From an uncultured Lachnospiraceae bacterium (GTDB taxonomy: Bacteria > Bacillota > Clostridia > Lachnospirales > Lachnospiraceae): DNA of 64,000 nt. The DNA is taken from assembly GCA_934320845.1 (NCBI GenBank), contig CAKRFU010000014.1, positions 1 through 64,000 of the forward strand. Direction: 5' to 3'. The position numbers were made by a program, and so were the translations under genes. The notes below the pieces were generated by a model, which did not search any database, was not told where the DNA came from, and saw only the letters and a program-made list of their open reading frames with translations. This document shows positions 18,227-26,392 of this stretch, in pieces (the first letter of the stretch is position 1; every line of letters begins with the position of its first letter).

Positions 18227-19780
18227 ATGAATATTAAGAAAGCAAAGGAAGAAATTAAGAATACAGTTAGAGCTTATTTGAAAAAAGATGCTGACGGGGA
18301 ATATATGATTCCAGCTATAAGACAGCGTCCCATATTACTTATAGGGCCTCCGGGTGTCGGCAAGACACAGATTATGGAACAGATTGCCAGAGAGTGTAAG
18401 GTTGGACTTGTCTCTTATACGATTACTCATCATACAAGACAGAGTGCAGTCGGTCTTCCATTTATTGTGGAGGAAGAATTTAATGGGAAAAAATTTTCTG
18501 TCACTGAATACACAATGAGTGAAATTATAGCAAGTGTATATAGAAAAATAAAAGAAAGCGGTATTCCAGAGGGAATTTTGTTTATTGATGAGATAAATTG
18601 TGTGTCGGAAACGCTTGCACCGACCATGCTTCAGTTTTTGCAATGCAAAACATTCGGAAATCAGGAGATACCTAAGGGCTGGATAATAGTAGCGGCAGGA
18701 AATCCGGCAGAATATAATAAATCCGTAAGAGAGTTTGACATGGTAACACTTGACCGAGTAAGAAAAATAAATGTTGAAGCGGATTTTAATATATGGAAAG
18801 AATATGCGATAAACAATCGTATAAACAGAGCAATAATAAATTATCTTGAACTCAGGCCAAACAATTTTTATAAAGTTGAGGCAGACATAGATGGTATGCA
18901 GTTTGTTACAGCAAGAGGCTGGGAGGATTTGAGCAATCTTTATGATACATACAATGAGATAGGAATAAAAGTTGATGAGGATATAATTGCTGAATTTATA
19001 CAGCATGAAGATACGGCAAAAGATGTTGCAGCATATTTTGAACTTTATGAGAAATACAAAAATGATTATGGTATTTTTAATATACTTGCAGGAAATCCTG
19101 GAAAACAGGCATATCAAAATATATTTGATGCATCCTTTGATGAGAGGATAAGTGTTGTAAACCTTTTGATAAGCGGGCTTGAAGTATCATTTCATAAAGT
19201 GTGGTTAAATAAGATGGTTACTGATATATGGTATGATTTTCTAAAAAAATATAAAAACGGGCTTGAAGAAAACTGCCATGAACAAAAAGAGACAGCAGGT
19301 ATCGGTCAGGATGTGACAATTTTTGCAGACATGCTTGAACAAAAGAAAAACGAATTTGACAGGAATAAAAAAGCAGGATTTTTAAGCAGGGATGAGATAA
19401 AAGCGAATGAGTATATTATAGAAAAATTATCAAAGACACATATCAGCTCGGAAAAAAATGCAGATGCAGCATTTTGCGAAGCTCTTACAGGATTTGAGAA
19501 TATGAAACAGGAGCTTGAAAAAAGCGAGGATTTGGCATCAGAACAGCTTGAAAATGTATTCTCATTTATTGAGGAAACACTTGGTGCGGGTCAGGAGATG
19601 GTCGTATTTGTAACAGAACTTACATTAAACAGTGAAACAGCTATGTTTCTTTCTGACAATCTGAGTGAAAAATATCTTAAATATAATAGTGAGCTTCTTG
19701 TCGGCACAAAGAAAGAAGAGATATTGTCAAAACTGAGAAAAGAAGAGATTTACGGAGAGGAGCATATAAGGGACTTCTGA
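18227..19780 (+). CDS. MoxR-type AAA ATPase
   Basis: A 517-residue protein. The AAA core (about 25-290) has Walker A GPPGVGKT at 40-47, Walker B LFIDEIN near 121, a sensor-1 AAGNPAEYN segment near 158, and an arginine-rich turn at DRVRK near 180. This is the MoxR branch, partner of VWA proteins in chaperone-like machines. The C-terminal 200 residues are charged and helical (a glutamate- and lysine-rich stretch from about 345), longer than in classic MoxR, and could bind the LRR or VWA partner. AGAGGA ribosome binding site. Last gene of the set, ended by the hairpin at 19826-19880. Confidence 0.88.
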   Translation: MNIKKAKEEIKNTVRAYLKKDADGEYMIPAIRQRPILLIGPPGVGKTQIMEQIARECKVGLVSYTITHHTRQSAVGLPFIVEEEFNGKKFSVTEYTMSEIIASVYRKIKESGIPEGILFIDEINCVSETLAPTMLQFLQCKTFGNQEIPKGWIIVAAGNPAEYNKSVREFDMVTLDRVRKINVEADFNIWKEYAINNRINRAIINYLELRPNNFYKVEADIDGMQFVTARGWEDLSNLYDTYNEIGIKVDEDIIAEFIQHEDTAKDVAAYFELYEKYKNDYGIFNILAGNPGKQAYQNIFDASFDERISVVNLLISGLEVSFHKVWLNKMVTDIWYDFLKKYKNGLEENCHEQKETAGIGQDVTIFADMLEQKKNEFDRNKKAGFLSRDEIKANEYIIEKLSKTHISSEKNADAAFCEALTGFENMKQELEKSEDLASEQLENVFSFIEETLGAGQEMVVFVTELTLNSETAMFLSDNLSEKYLKYNSELLVGTKKEEILSKLRKEEIYGEEHIRDF

Positions 19781-19825
19781 TAAGACAAGGAGTTTTAATA
19801 TTTTCAGAGTAAATAAAAAGTAAAG

Positions 19826-19890
19826 GCTTAGTGTACCGTCTGCCTCTAAAAAGTAAGACTTTTAGGGTATCTCACTAAGCAATTATTTTT
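19826..19890 (+). terminator. Terminator of the LRR-VWA-MoxR set
   Basis: Outer arms GCTTAGTG (19826-19833) and CACTAAGC (19873-19880), with an inner stem CTAAAAAGT/ACTTTTAG, followed by AATTATTTTTT. Confidence 0.7.
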
Positions 19891-19926
19891 TATGGAATAG
19901 GAAATTGCTCTTAACATAGTGGAAAG

Positions 19927-19983
19927 CCAGCGAGAATTGCGAAGCAATTCTTGGAGGGCAAAACGCTGGTTTTGCCCTTTTTT
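19927..19983 (+). terminator. Terminator-like hairpin with pairing loop
   Basis: A perfect 8-base stem GGGCAAAA (19956-19963) / TTTTGCCC (19970-19977) with loop CGCTGG and a run of six T. The loop can also pair with CCAGCG at 19927-19932, and between them AGAATTGC-GAA-GCAATTCT (19933-19951) is another perfect hairpin. The T-run overlaps the stop codon of the convergent ABC-F gene. Confidence 0.7.
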
Positions 19984-21931
19984 ACTGTATAGTTTCCCAT
20001 CTCTCCATAAGTTCTTCAAGCCTGTCTGTATTTTGTTCTATTTTAGAAGAAATTTCCTGCAGTTTAACGGAGTTGGTTGATACTTCGTCTGTCTGTAAAA
20101 GTTCTGTGAGTTCCTCGTTTTCAGTTTCAAGTTTTTCAATTTCAGCTTCGATTTTCTTGACTTCGTTTTCAATTTTTCTAAGACGTGCCTGTTCTTCCTT
20201 TTGCTGTTTCCAGCTGAGTTTTGTATCGGAAGCAGTATTATCTGAACTGTTGGTATCAGAAGTTACATTGGAACTGTTTGCAGAGTCTTGATTTAAAGTC
20301 TGTGCATTAAGCTGTGCACGCTCGTTGTCCTCTTTTTTTTCAAGGTAGTAATCATAGTTACCGACATAGTTTACTATCTGATGTCTGGTAAGGTCGAGTA
20401 TTCTTGTCGCTGTTTTGTTTATAAAAAATCTGTCATGAGATACATACAGGACAGTCCCATCAAAGTTGTTTATTGCATTTTCAAGGATTTCCTTTGAGTC
20501 TATATCAAGGTGGTTTGTCGGCTCATCAAGGATGAGGAAGTTTGCATCTGACAGCATAAGTTTTGCAAGAGATACACGGCCTCTTTCACCACCGCTTAGA
20601 TTTTTTATTTTCTTAAAAACATCATCATCCGTAAACAAAAATGCGGCAAGCATATTTCTTATCTGTGTATTTGTCATAGTAGGATATGTATCCTGAATTT
20701 CTTCAAACAGTGTTTTTTCCATGTGGAGTACCTGATGTTCCTGGTCATAGTATGCAATCTGGACATTGGTGCCGAGTGTTATGCTGCCTGTGTCTGGGGC
20801 AAGCATTTTATTTATCATTTTCAGAATGGTAGTTTTGCCTGTACCATTGTCTCCGATTATGGCTACTTTTTCACCTCGTTTTACTTCAAATGCAATGTCG
20901 GAAAAGAGCGAGTGTTCACCGAAACTTTTAGACAAATTTTTTATTGTGAGCACATCATTTCCACTTTGTATCTTTGGAGTGAAAAGAAGATGCATCTGTG
21001 TGTTTTCTTCAACAGGTTTTTCGATACGTTCCATCTTATCGAGCATTTTTTGACGGCTTTCTGCACGTTTTATGGATTTTTCTCTGTTGAAAGAGCGAAG
21101 TTTTGTAATAACTTCCTCCTGATGTTTTATCTCAGCCTGCTGGTTCATGTACTGTTTCATAAGGCTGTCAAGAAGTGCCTGGCGTTTTGTGGAATAATCG
21201 CTGTAATTACCCGAAAATACTGTTGAATGTGTCTGTCTTAATTCGACAACTTTAGTGACTATTTTATCAAGAAAATATCTGTCATGTGCTACTATTAAAA
21301 CGGCACCCTTGTAGCTGTTTAGATAACCTTCAAGCCAGTGGATGGAATTCATGTCAAGGTGGTTTGTCGGCTCGTCGAGTATTATTAAATCAGGAGCCTG
21401 TAAAAGCATTTTAGCAAGTGCAACTCTGGTTTTCTGACCACCTGAAAGTTTTGAGATAGGTTTGCTAAAGTCATTATCCTCAAAACCAAGACCTTTTAAG
21501 ACTCCGTTTATCTCGCTTTCGTATGAATAACCGTCAAGCTGTTCAAAGCGGTGTCTTGCATTATCATACTGCTTGATAAGAGCGTCAAGTTCGTCACCTG
21601 ATGCGTTATTCATTTTTTCTGAGAGTTCGTGCATTTTTTTCTCTAAAATCTTTACTTCGGGTTTAGCAGTCTGCATCTCATCTATAATACTTTCACCTGA
21701 TTCAAACTCCTGATTCTGGGCAAGATATCCCACTGTCGCATCTTTTTTTATAATAATATCACCGGAATCGTAACCTTCTTTTCCTACAATAATTTTTAAT
21801 AAGGTAGATTTACCGGAACCATTTACACCTACGATGGCGGCTTTTTCGTTGTCATTTATATGAAATGATACATCATTTAAAACTACATCTGTCGCAAATG
21901 ATTTGCTGATGTGGCTGCATTGTAATATCAT
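19982..21931 (-). CDS. ABC-F family ATPase (YdiF/YfmM-like) with coiled-coil tail
   Basis: A 649-residue protein with two canonical cassettes: GVNGSGKST near residue 35, LSGGQKTR, IILDEPTNHLDMN and AHDRYFLDK; then GDNGTGKTT near 358, LSGGERGRV, LILDEPTNHLDID and SHDRFFI. A charged linker (about 240-300) is the arm that reaches into the ribosome in ABC-F factors. The C-terminus has a Ser/Asn/Thr-rich spacer (about 535-565) and a coiled coil of Lys/Glu heptads. Length and tail resemble Bacillus YdiF. Likely a translation factor; antibiotic protection cannot be judged. Ribosome binding site GGAGGTAAAT. No partner genes. Confidence 0.9.
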   Translation of the reverse strand: MILQCSHISKSFATDVVLNDVSFHINDNEKAAIVGVNGSGKSTLLKIIVGKEGYDSGDIIIKKDATVGYLAQNQEFESGESIIDEMQTAKPEVKILEKKMHELSEKMNNASGDELDALIKQYDNARHRFEQLDGYSYESEINGVLKGLGFEDNDFSKPISKLSGGQKTRVALAKMLLQAPDLIILDEPTNHLDMNSIHWLEGYLNSYKGAVLIVAHDRYFLDKIVTKVVELRQTHSTVFSGNYSDYSTKRQALLDSLMKQYMNQQAEIKHQEEVITKLRSFNREKSIKRAESRQKMLDKMERIEKPVEENTQMHLLFTPKIQSGNDVLTIKNLSKSFGEHSLFSDIAFEVKRGEKVAIIGDNGTGKTTILKMINKMLAPDTGSITLGTNVQIAYYDQEHQVLHMEKTLFEEIQDTYPTMTNTQIRNMLAAFLFTDDDVFKKIKNLSGGERGRVSLAKLMLSDANFLILDEPTNHLDIDSKEILENAINNFDGTVLYVSHDRFFINKTATRILDLTRHQIVNYVGNYDYYLEKKEDNERAQLNAQTLNQDSANSSNVTSDTNSSDNTASDTKLSWKQQKEEQARLRKIENEVKKIEAEIEKLETENEELTELLQTDEVSTNSVKLQEISSKIEQNTDRLEELMERWETIQ

Positions 21932-22019
21932 ATTTACCTCCGTGTGAAAAATTTATATACAAAAGTTAAGTATAAATTTGAGTAGTGAATTTTGCAAGTA
22001 AATTATCTGAAAAAATAAA

Positions 22020-22073
22020 AGAAATTAAAAATACAGACAGAAAAAACTTTTTAGGAGTAATCTCTGTCTGTAT
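22020..22073 (-). terminator. Terminator of the DtxR-family gene
   Basis: Eleven-base arms ATACAGACAGA (22031-22041) and TCTGTCTGTAT (22063-22073) form a perfect stem. On the minus strand it is followed by TTTTAATTTC. Repeat copy C lies between it and the gene. Confidence 0.65.
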
Positions 22074-22122
22074 AAGGTATAACTTAGTCATTTTAGAAAA
22101 AATTAAACAGTATATTATGGTA

Positions 22123-22200
22123 TTGTGGTCAAAAGGTATTTTGACCACAATTAATGCCACGGATTGCTTCATTGCTATCTGCTTTTGACCCTTGCATCAT
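22123..22200 (-). repeat. Dispersed intergenic palindromic repeat, copy C (longest)
   Basis: On the minus strand it reads TGATGCAAGGGTCAAAAGC, AGATAGCAATG, AAGCAATCCGTGGC, then GGTCAAAATACCTTTTGACC and ACAATA. It unites the blocks seen separately in copies A, B and D. The GGTCAAAA/TTTTGACC part is a perfect hairpin. Confidence 0.75.
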
Positions 22201-22205
22201 ATTAT

Positions 22206-22568
22206 TTAATTATGAAGACTGTTTTTCATAGCTTCAAAGCTTTCTTTACTTATTACATGCTCAATGCGGCATGCATCTTCAAGAGCAATTTCCTCAGGAA
22301 CACCGAGAGATATAAGCCATTTGGAAATAAATTCGTGTCTTTCATATATCATTTCTGCTATTTCACGACCTGAATCGGTAAGATATATGTAACCGGCATC
22401 AGTGACCGTGATGTGTTTTTTTTCACGAAGATTTTTCATGGCAACACTGACACTGGACTTTTTAAAGCCAAGATGATTTGCTATATCTACACCCCTGACA
22501 ACAGGGAGGGTTTTGCTGAGCATAAGTATAGTTTCAAGATAATTTTCAGAAGATTCATTGCTGTTCAT
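22206..22568 (-). CDS. DtxR/MntR family metal-dependent repressor
   Basis: A 120-residue protein with an N-terminal winged helix (ENYLETILMLSKTLPVVRGVDIANHLGFKKSSVSVAMKNL, recognition helix about residues 33-48) and a helical metal-binding and dimer domain with EDACRIEHVIS near residue 98 and a His in ERHEF near 77. It lacks the C-terminal SH3-like domain, as MntR and short IdeR-like proteins do. It should bind DNA when loaded with Fe(II) or Mn(II). The likely target is the TTAG-N6-CTAA box at 22673-22688 on the divergent FeoB-associated gene. Its own promoter must lie in the shared gap of 226 bases. Confidence 0.9.
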   Translation of the reverse strand: MNSNESSENYLETILMLSKTLPVVRGVDIANHLGFKKSSVSVAMKNLREKKHITVTDAGYIYLTDSGREIAEMIYERHEFISKWLISLGVPEEIALEDACRIEHVISKESFEAMKNSLHN

Positions 22569-22656
22569 TTAACTCACCTCACCATAAGTTTACTTTCATA
22601 CCTAATTTTAACATATAGAATATGTTTTTTCAATGACACATATTTTTTTGATGCTA

Positions 22657-22688
22657 TTGACATTGATTATCAGTTAGAATATACTAAC
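22657..22688 (+). promoter_or_regulatory. Promoter with DtxR-like operator on the -10
   Basis: TTGACA (22657-22662), a 17-base spacer and TATACT (22680-22685) form a near-consensus sigma-70 promoter. The palindrome GTTAGAATATACTAAC (22673-22688) covers the -10 and holds the TTAG-N6-CTAA core known for DtxR/IdeR operators. A 5' leader of about 100 bases precedes the small gene. Confidence 0.75.
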
Positions 22689-22794
22689 AATTGTAAGAGA
22701 TAATAAACAAAATGTCAATAAAATAAATATGTTTTTTTAGTTACCGGTCGCACTGAAGTTGTGGACAGTGATATTTTAGAAAGGGGACTTTAAA

Positions 22795-22935
22795 ATGATA
22801 GCAACTATTATTATAAGCATTATTATTGTGATTGCATTGGCAGCAGCACTTAGAAGTGTAATAAACGGAAAGAAAAATGGGTGTACTGGAAATTGTGCGA
22901 GCTGTTCAGGATGCCCGGCACATCATAAAAAGTAA
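22795..22935 (+). CDS. FeoB-associated Cys-rich membrane protein
   Basis: A 46-residue protein: one hydrophobic helix (ATIIISIIIVIALAAAL, residues 3-19), a short basic turn, then cysteines at 30, 34, 37 and 40 in GCTGNCASCSGC and a His-His-Lys-Lys end. This is the layout of the small proteins usually encoded next to the ferrous iron transporter FeoB, thought to help Fe(II) uptake. Here no feoA or feoB is near; the next gene is metF. AAAGGGGAC ribosome binding site. The DtxR-like box on its promoter supports an iron role. Confidence 0.85.
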   Translation: MIATIIISIIIVIALAAALRSVINGKKNGCTGNCASCSGCPAHHKK

Positions 22936-23050
22936 AAACTTGCAAACTGTCTGTACATAATGTACTATTATTCAGAGCAGGTTGCAGTGAAAACAAGGTG
23001 ACATGCCGCAGTATGTGTGTGATATAAACTGCAAAGAAATGAGGAATACA

Positions 23051-23923
23051 ATGAAGATAAGCGAAATATTGAAAAAAAATAAAATTACATTGTCTATGGA
23101 AGTTTTTCCACCAAAGACGAGTACGGCGTTTGAAACGGTAAATAAAGCTGTTAGAGAGATAGCAGCATTGAAGCCAGATTTTATGAGCGTTACATACGGT
23201 GCTGGCGGTGGAACGAGTAAACATACTGTTAAGATAGCAACGGACATAAAAAAGCAGTACGGAGTGACTTCCATGGCACATCTTACTTGTGTTTCATCAA
23301 GTGAGGATACAGTGAAAAATCAGATTGAGGTTATAAGGGATGCAGGCATTGAAAACATACTTGCTTTAAGAGGGGATATTCCGGCAGAAACTGAGTTTCC
23401 TATGCCGGGGCAGTTTAAACATGCGTCGGATCTTGTGCATCAGATTAAAAACATAGCACCTGATATCTGCATAGGTGGTGCATGTTATCCGGAGGGGCAC
23501 CCGGAGGCATATGACAAGACTGTGGATATAGCCAATATAAAGAAAAAAGTTGAAGAAGGCTGCGAGTTCTTGACGACGCAGATGTTTTTTGACAATTCAA
23601 TTTTTTATAATTATCTGTACAGACTAAGGGAGGCAGGAATATTTGTACCTGTAATTGCAGGAATTATGCCTATTACGAAGAAAGTACAGCTTGCAAGAAG
23701 CATACAGCTTTCTGGTTGTTGTGTACCGGCTAAATTTAAGTCGATAGTTGATTGGTTTGGCGCTGAACCTCAAAAAATGCAGCAGGCAGGTATCGCATAT
23801 GCTACGGAACAGATTATAGACCTGTTTGCAAACGGTATTAAAAATGTGCATGTATACACGATGAATAACCCTGAGGTGGCACTTGGTATACAAAACAATT
23901 TGTCTGAAATAATCGGAAAATAA
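23051..23923 (+). CDS. metF: Methylenetetrahydrofolate reductase
   Basis: A 290-residue TIM-barrel flavoenzyme that reduces 5,10-methylene-THF to 5-methyl-THF for methionine synthesis. Visible motifs: the catalytic Glu in SMEVFPPKT near residue 16, SVTYGAGGG near 48, HLTCVSSS near 73, ALRGDIP near 98, and FLTTQMFFD near 175. Length is typical of the short bacterial MetF. Start taken at the ATG after ATGAGGA; the in-frame upstream start at 23003 has no ribosome binding site. It lies about 115 bases after the Cys-rich gene with no clear terminator between, so read-through is possible. Confidence 0.93.
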   Translation: MKISEILKKNKITLSMEVFPPKTSTAFETVNKAVREIAALKPDFMSVTYGAGGGTSKHTVKIATDIKKQYGVTSMAHLTCVSSSEDTVKNQIEVIRDAGIENILALRGDIPAETEFPMPGQFKHASDLVHQIKNIAPDICIGGACYPEGHPEAYDKTVDIANIKKKVEEGCEFLTTQMFFDNSIFYNYLYRLREAGIFVPVIAGIMPITKKVQLARSIQLSGCCVPAKFKSIVDWFGAEPQKMQQAGIAYATEQIIDLFANGIKNVHVYTMNNPEVALGIQNNLSEIIGK

Positions 23924-23929
23924 AATTAG

Positions 23930-23972
23930 AAAAGCAGAAATTTTTGCGGCAGCAGGGATTATCTGCTTTTTT
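23930..23972 (+). terminator. Terminator after metF
   Basis: Arms AAAAGCAGA and TCTGCTTTT enclose a 23-base loop, ending in TTTTTT. Confidence 0.7.
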
Positions 23973-24075
23973 GTATCATAGGTAAAAAATGCTGACGGGT
24001 GCAGTGCAGGCATGGATATTGATAAAAATTCACAAAATTTGTAGTAAAATCTGCTTATGAATTAGTGATTTGTTA

Positions 24076-24104
24076 TAGAATAAATGGGATAAAGTATGTA
24101 TAAT
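24076..24104 (+). promoter_or_regulatory. Promoter of the chemotaxis receptor gene
   Basis: A perfect TATAAT at 24099-24104 lies 36 bases before the chosen ATG. The -35 (TAGAAT, 24076-24081) is weak at 17-base spacing. Confidence 0.5.
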
Positions 24105-24139
24105 GTATGAATAAAAAGTTAACAAGGAGAAGTGGAAAT

Positions 24140-26119
24140 ATGAAAACACTTAGAATGAAAATACTTATTCCTATTTTGGTGCTTGCATTTATATGTACAG
24201 CCTATTCAGGATGGAATATTTTATCTATGAAAAATCTTAAGGAGTCGAGTATACGAAATTCTGAAAAAAATTCAGAAGCAATCCATAAGCTGGACACGCT
24301 TTCTATTGAATTTGAAAAAATGCACAAACAGATATTTATTTACTTTGTTACAGGAAATGAAACTGCAAAGGCGGAGATAAGAAACAATGTATCGGATATT
24401 GCAGAAACCGTAACAGGCAATATAGATGAGTATGAAAAAAGTATTGACAAGAAAAACACTAAAGAAGTAAAACGTTTTAACACGTTCAAAGAATCATACA
24501 ACGAGCTTTACAAAAAGTATACACAGGCATTGTTAATGTGCGAAAAAGATTTAAGCAGTGCCATTCAGATTTCAAATGATGAGCTTCAGCCGATGGTAGA
24601 CAAAACAGAATCTGCCATCAATGCGTTGACGGATGCTATTCAGAATGATATTGCAGCGTCTAATGAGGAACAGGCAAAGACATTTGATATGAGTATAAGA
24701 ATGTCGATTGTTCAGATTATTGTAGCAATTATCATAAGTCTGATTTCTGTATTGGCATGTATTATTACCATAACAAAACCTACAACGAATACAACAAAAG
24801 ATTTGGACAGAGTTGTTGAGAAGCTTGAAAACAATTGTGGCAATCTCAATGAGAGAATTCCAGTCAGAACTAAAGACGAAATTGGACGTCTTGTAAAGGG
24901 CATAAATAAATTTATGGATGTTTTGCAGGGCGTTATAGGGGATGTTGTCAAATCCTCAGGTGGACTTAAAGAAAGTTTTGCCGATGTTGAAAAAAGCATA
25001 ACGCGAGTAAATGACAGTTCATGTGATGTATCCGCTGTTATGCAGCAATTGTCGGCATCTATGCAGGAAGTATCAGCAACATTGATTACAATAGATAAAA
25101 ATGTCGGTGATGTAGACTTAAGTGTAGATGAATTTGAGAAATCAAGTGAAAATATATTAGAGTATTCAAATGAAATGCAGCAGAGGGCATCTGAACTTGA
25201 ACAAAATGCAGTAGACAGCCGAAAGACAACAGGGGAAATGATTGGAGAAATCATTGAAAAGCTTAAGAAAGCCATTGATAACAGTAGGAGTGTTGAGCAG
25301 GTGGAAAATCTCACAAATGAGATATTGTCTATATCCAGCCAGACAAATTTACTTGCATTAAATGCTTCCATAGAAGCAGCAAGAGCAGGTGAAGCAGGAA
25401 AAGGATTTGCGGTTGTGGCGGATGAGATAAGAAAACTTGCCGACAGCAGCAGGGAAACAGCAAACAATATCCAGCAGATTAATGAGAATGTTATAGCAGC
25501 AGTAAATGAACTTAGCAAAAATTCAAATCAGATAGTTGAATACATAGACAGTGATATTTTACCTGACTACAACAATTTTGTTGAATCAGGAAGAAAATAC
25601 AGTGATGATTCGGTTTATATCAATGACGAGATGAAGAACTTTGCTGAAAAAACACGCAAATTGCATAAAGTTATCAGTAAACTTGTAAATTCCGTCTCCA
25701 GCATAACTACAGTTATAGAAGATAGTGCAAGGGGCATTGAAAATGCATCCCAGGGTGCAACATCACTTGCAGGTGAAGTGCAGAAGATAAAAAATGAAAT
25801 GAGTGTAAGCATGGAACTTGTCGGCGTGCTCGAGGATAATTGCAACAGGTTTAATGTAAGCACAGTTAAAGAAGAACAGAGTGAAGATTATGAGACAGAA
25901 AGTGGGAAGGATGTGATTCTGGACGAGGAAGAGCGGCAGGTTGGCAGTTTATCGGAAACGGAAGATGAACCGGATATGACTTATGATGAAGAAGAGAGTA
26001 TGACCGGCGGTTTATCAGAAATGGAAGATAAATCGGACGAGACTTTAGATGAAATTGAAATTCAACCAAGAGATAGAGAAAATGTTGAAGATATAGCAGA
26101 AACAGACAAAGAAATATAA
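24140..26119 (+). CDS. Methyl-accepting chemotaxis protein with acidic C-terminal tail
   Basis: A 659-residue membrane receptor. TM1 lies at about 8-28, an extracytoplasmic helical sensor (4HB-like) at about 30-185, TM2 at about 190-212, a HAMP region with [21 protein letters not shown] near 240-262, and the signalling hairpin with [20 protein letters not shown] near 405-425. It should pass ligand signals to CheA/CheW. The last 75 residues are very acidic (about 585-659, with two [18 protein letters not shown] units), unusual for a receptor, and no CheR-binding pentapeptide is seen. No chemotaxis genes are adjacent. Start at the ATG 9 bases after AAGGAGA. Confidence 0.9.
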   Translation: MKTLRMKILIPILVLAFICTAYSGWNILSMKNLKESSIRNSEKNSEAIHKLDTLSIEFEKMHKQIFIYFVTGNETAKAEIRNNVSDIAETVTGNIDEYEKSIDKKNTKEVKRFNTFKESYNELYKKYTQALLMCEKDLSSAIQISNDELQPMVDKTESAINALTDAIQNDIAASNEEQAKTFDMSIRMSIVQIIVAIIISLISVLACIITITKPTTNTTKDLDRVVEKLENNCGNLNERIPVRTKDEIGRLVKGINKFMDVLQGVIGDVVKSSGGLKESFADVEKSITRVNDSSCDVSAVMQQLSASMQEVSATLITIDKNVGDVDLSVDEFEKSSENILEYSNEMQQRASELEQNAVDSRKTTGEMIGEIIEKLKKAIDNSRSVEQVENLTNEILSISSQTNLLALNASIEAARAGEAGKGFAVVADEIRKLADSSRETANNIQQINENVIAAVNELSKNSNQIVEYIDSDILPDYNNFVESGRKYSDDSVYINDEMKNFAEKTRKLHKVISKLVNSVSSITTVIEDSARGIENASQGATSLAGEVQKIKNEMSVSMELVGVLEDNCNRFNVSTVKEEQSEDYETESGKDVILDEEERQVGSLSETEDEPDMTYDEEESMTGGLSEMEDKSDETLDEIEIQPRDRENVEDIAETDKEI

Positions 26120-26126
26120 TATAATG

Positions 26127-26219
26127 AAAAGAGACTAATAGACTATGTGACTTTTGGTAATTATAACATAAAACGGATTATCATAAGATTTAATTTTAGT
26201 TGAATCAGTCTCTTTTTTT
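26127..26219 (+). terminator. Terminator after the chemotaxis receptor gene
   Basis: Arms AAAGAGACT (near 26128) and AGTCTCTTT (26207-26215) followed by seven T in all. The loop is long, about 70 bases. Confidence 0.6.
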
Positions 26220-26295
26220 CGATATCAAAGAAAAGGCGGATGAGGTTAGAATAATCTAATTTAATATAAAATATACATAAATTTTACATTGTATA

Positions 26296-26323
26296 TTGCA
26301 AGTAAAATTTTTTCAGGTATAAT
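26296..26323 (+). promoter_or_regulatory. Promoter of the Na/Pi symporter gene
   Basis: TTGCAA (26296-26301), 16-base spacer, TATAAT (26318-26323), 70 bases before the start codon. Confidence 0.55.
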
Positions 26324-26392
26324 TGATAAGTGGTGGATATTTTTTACAAATGTAAAAAGAAGAACCTATCACTTTTTGAAAGGAAGAATACA

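Noticed and set aside
18335..19117. Long open frame on the minus strand opposite the MoxR gene (260 codons)
   Set aside because: It overlaps a well-supported AAA ATPase, is rich in Cys, Ile and Tyr as expected from the antisense of AT-rich coding sequence, and has no ribosome binding site.
21985..22188. Small open frame between the ABC-F and DtxR genes
   Set aside because: It runs over a hairpin terminator and palindromic repeat copy C and has no ribosome binding site.
23003..23050. Longer metF start
   Set aside because: No ribosome binding site before 23003, and the family's N-terminus begins at the ATG at 23051 after ATGAGGA.
24712..25518. Open frame on the minus strand opposite the chemotaxis receptor (268 codons)
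   Set aside because: Ser/Leu/Phe-rich antisense frame with no family resemblance; the plus-strand receptor signalling domain is unmistakable.
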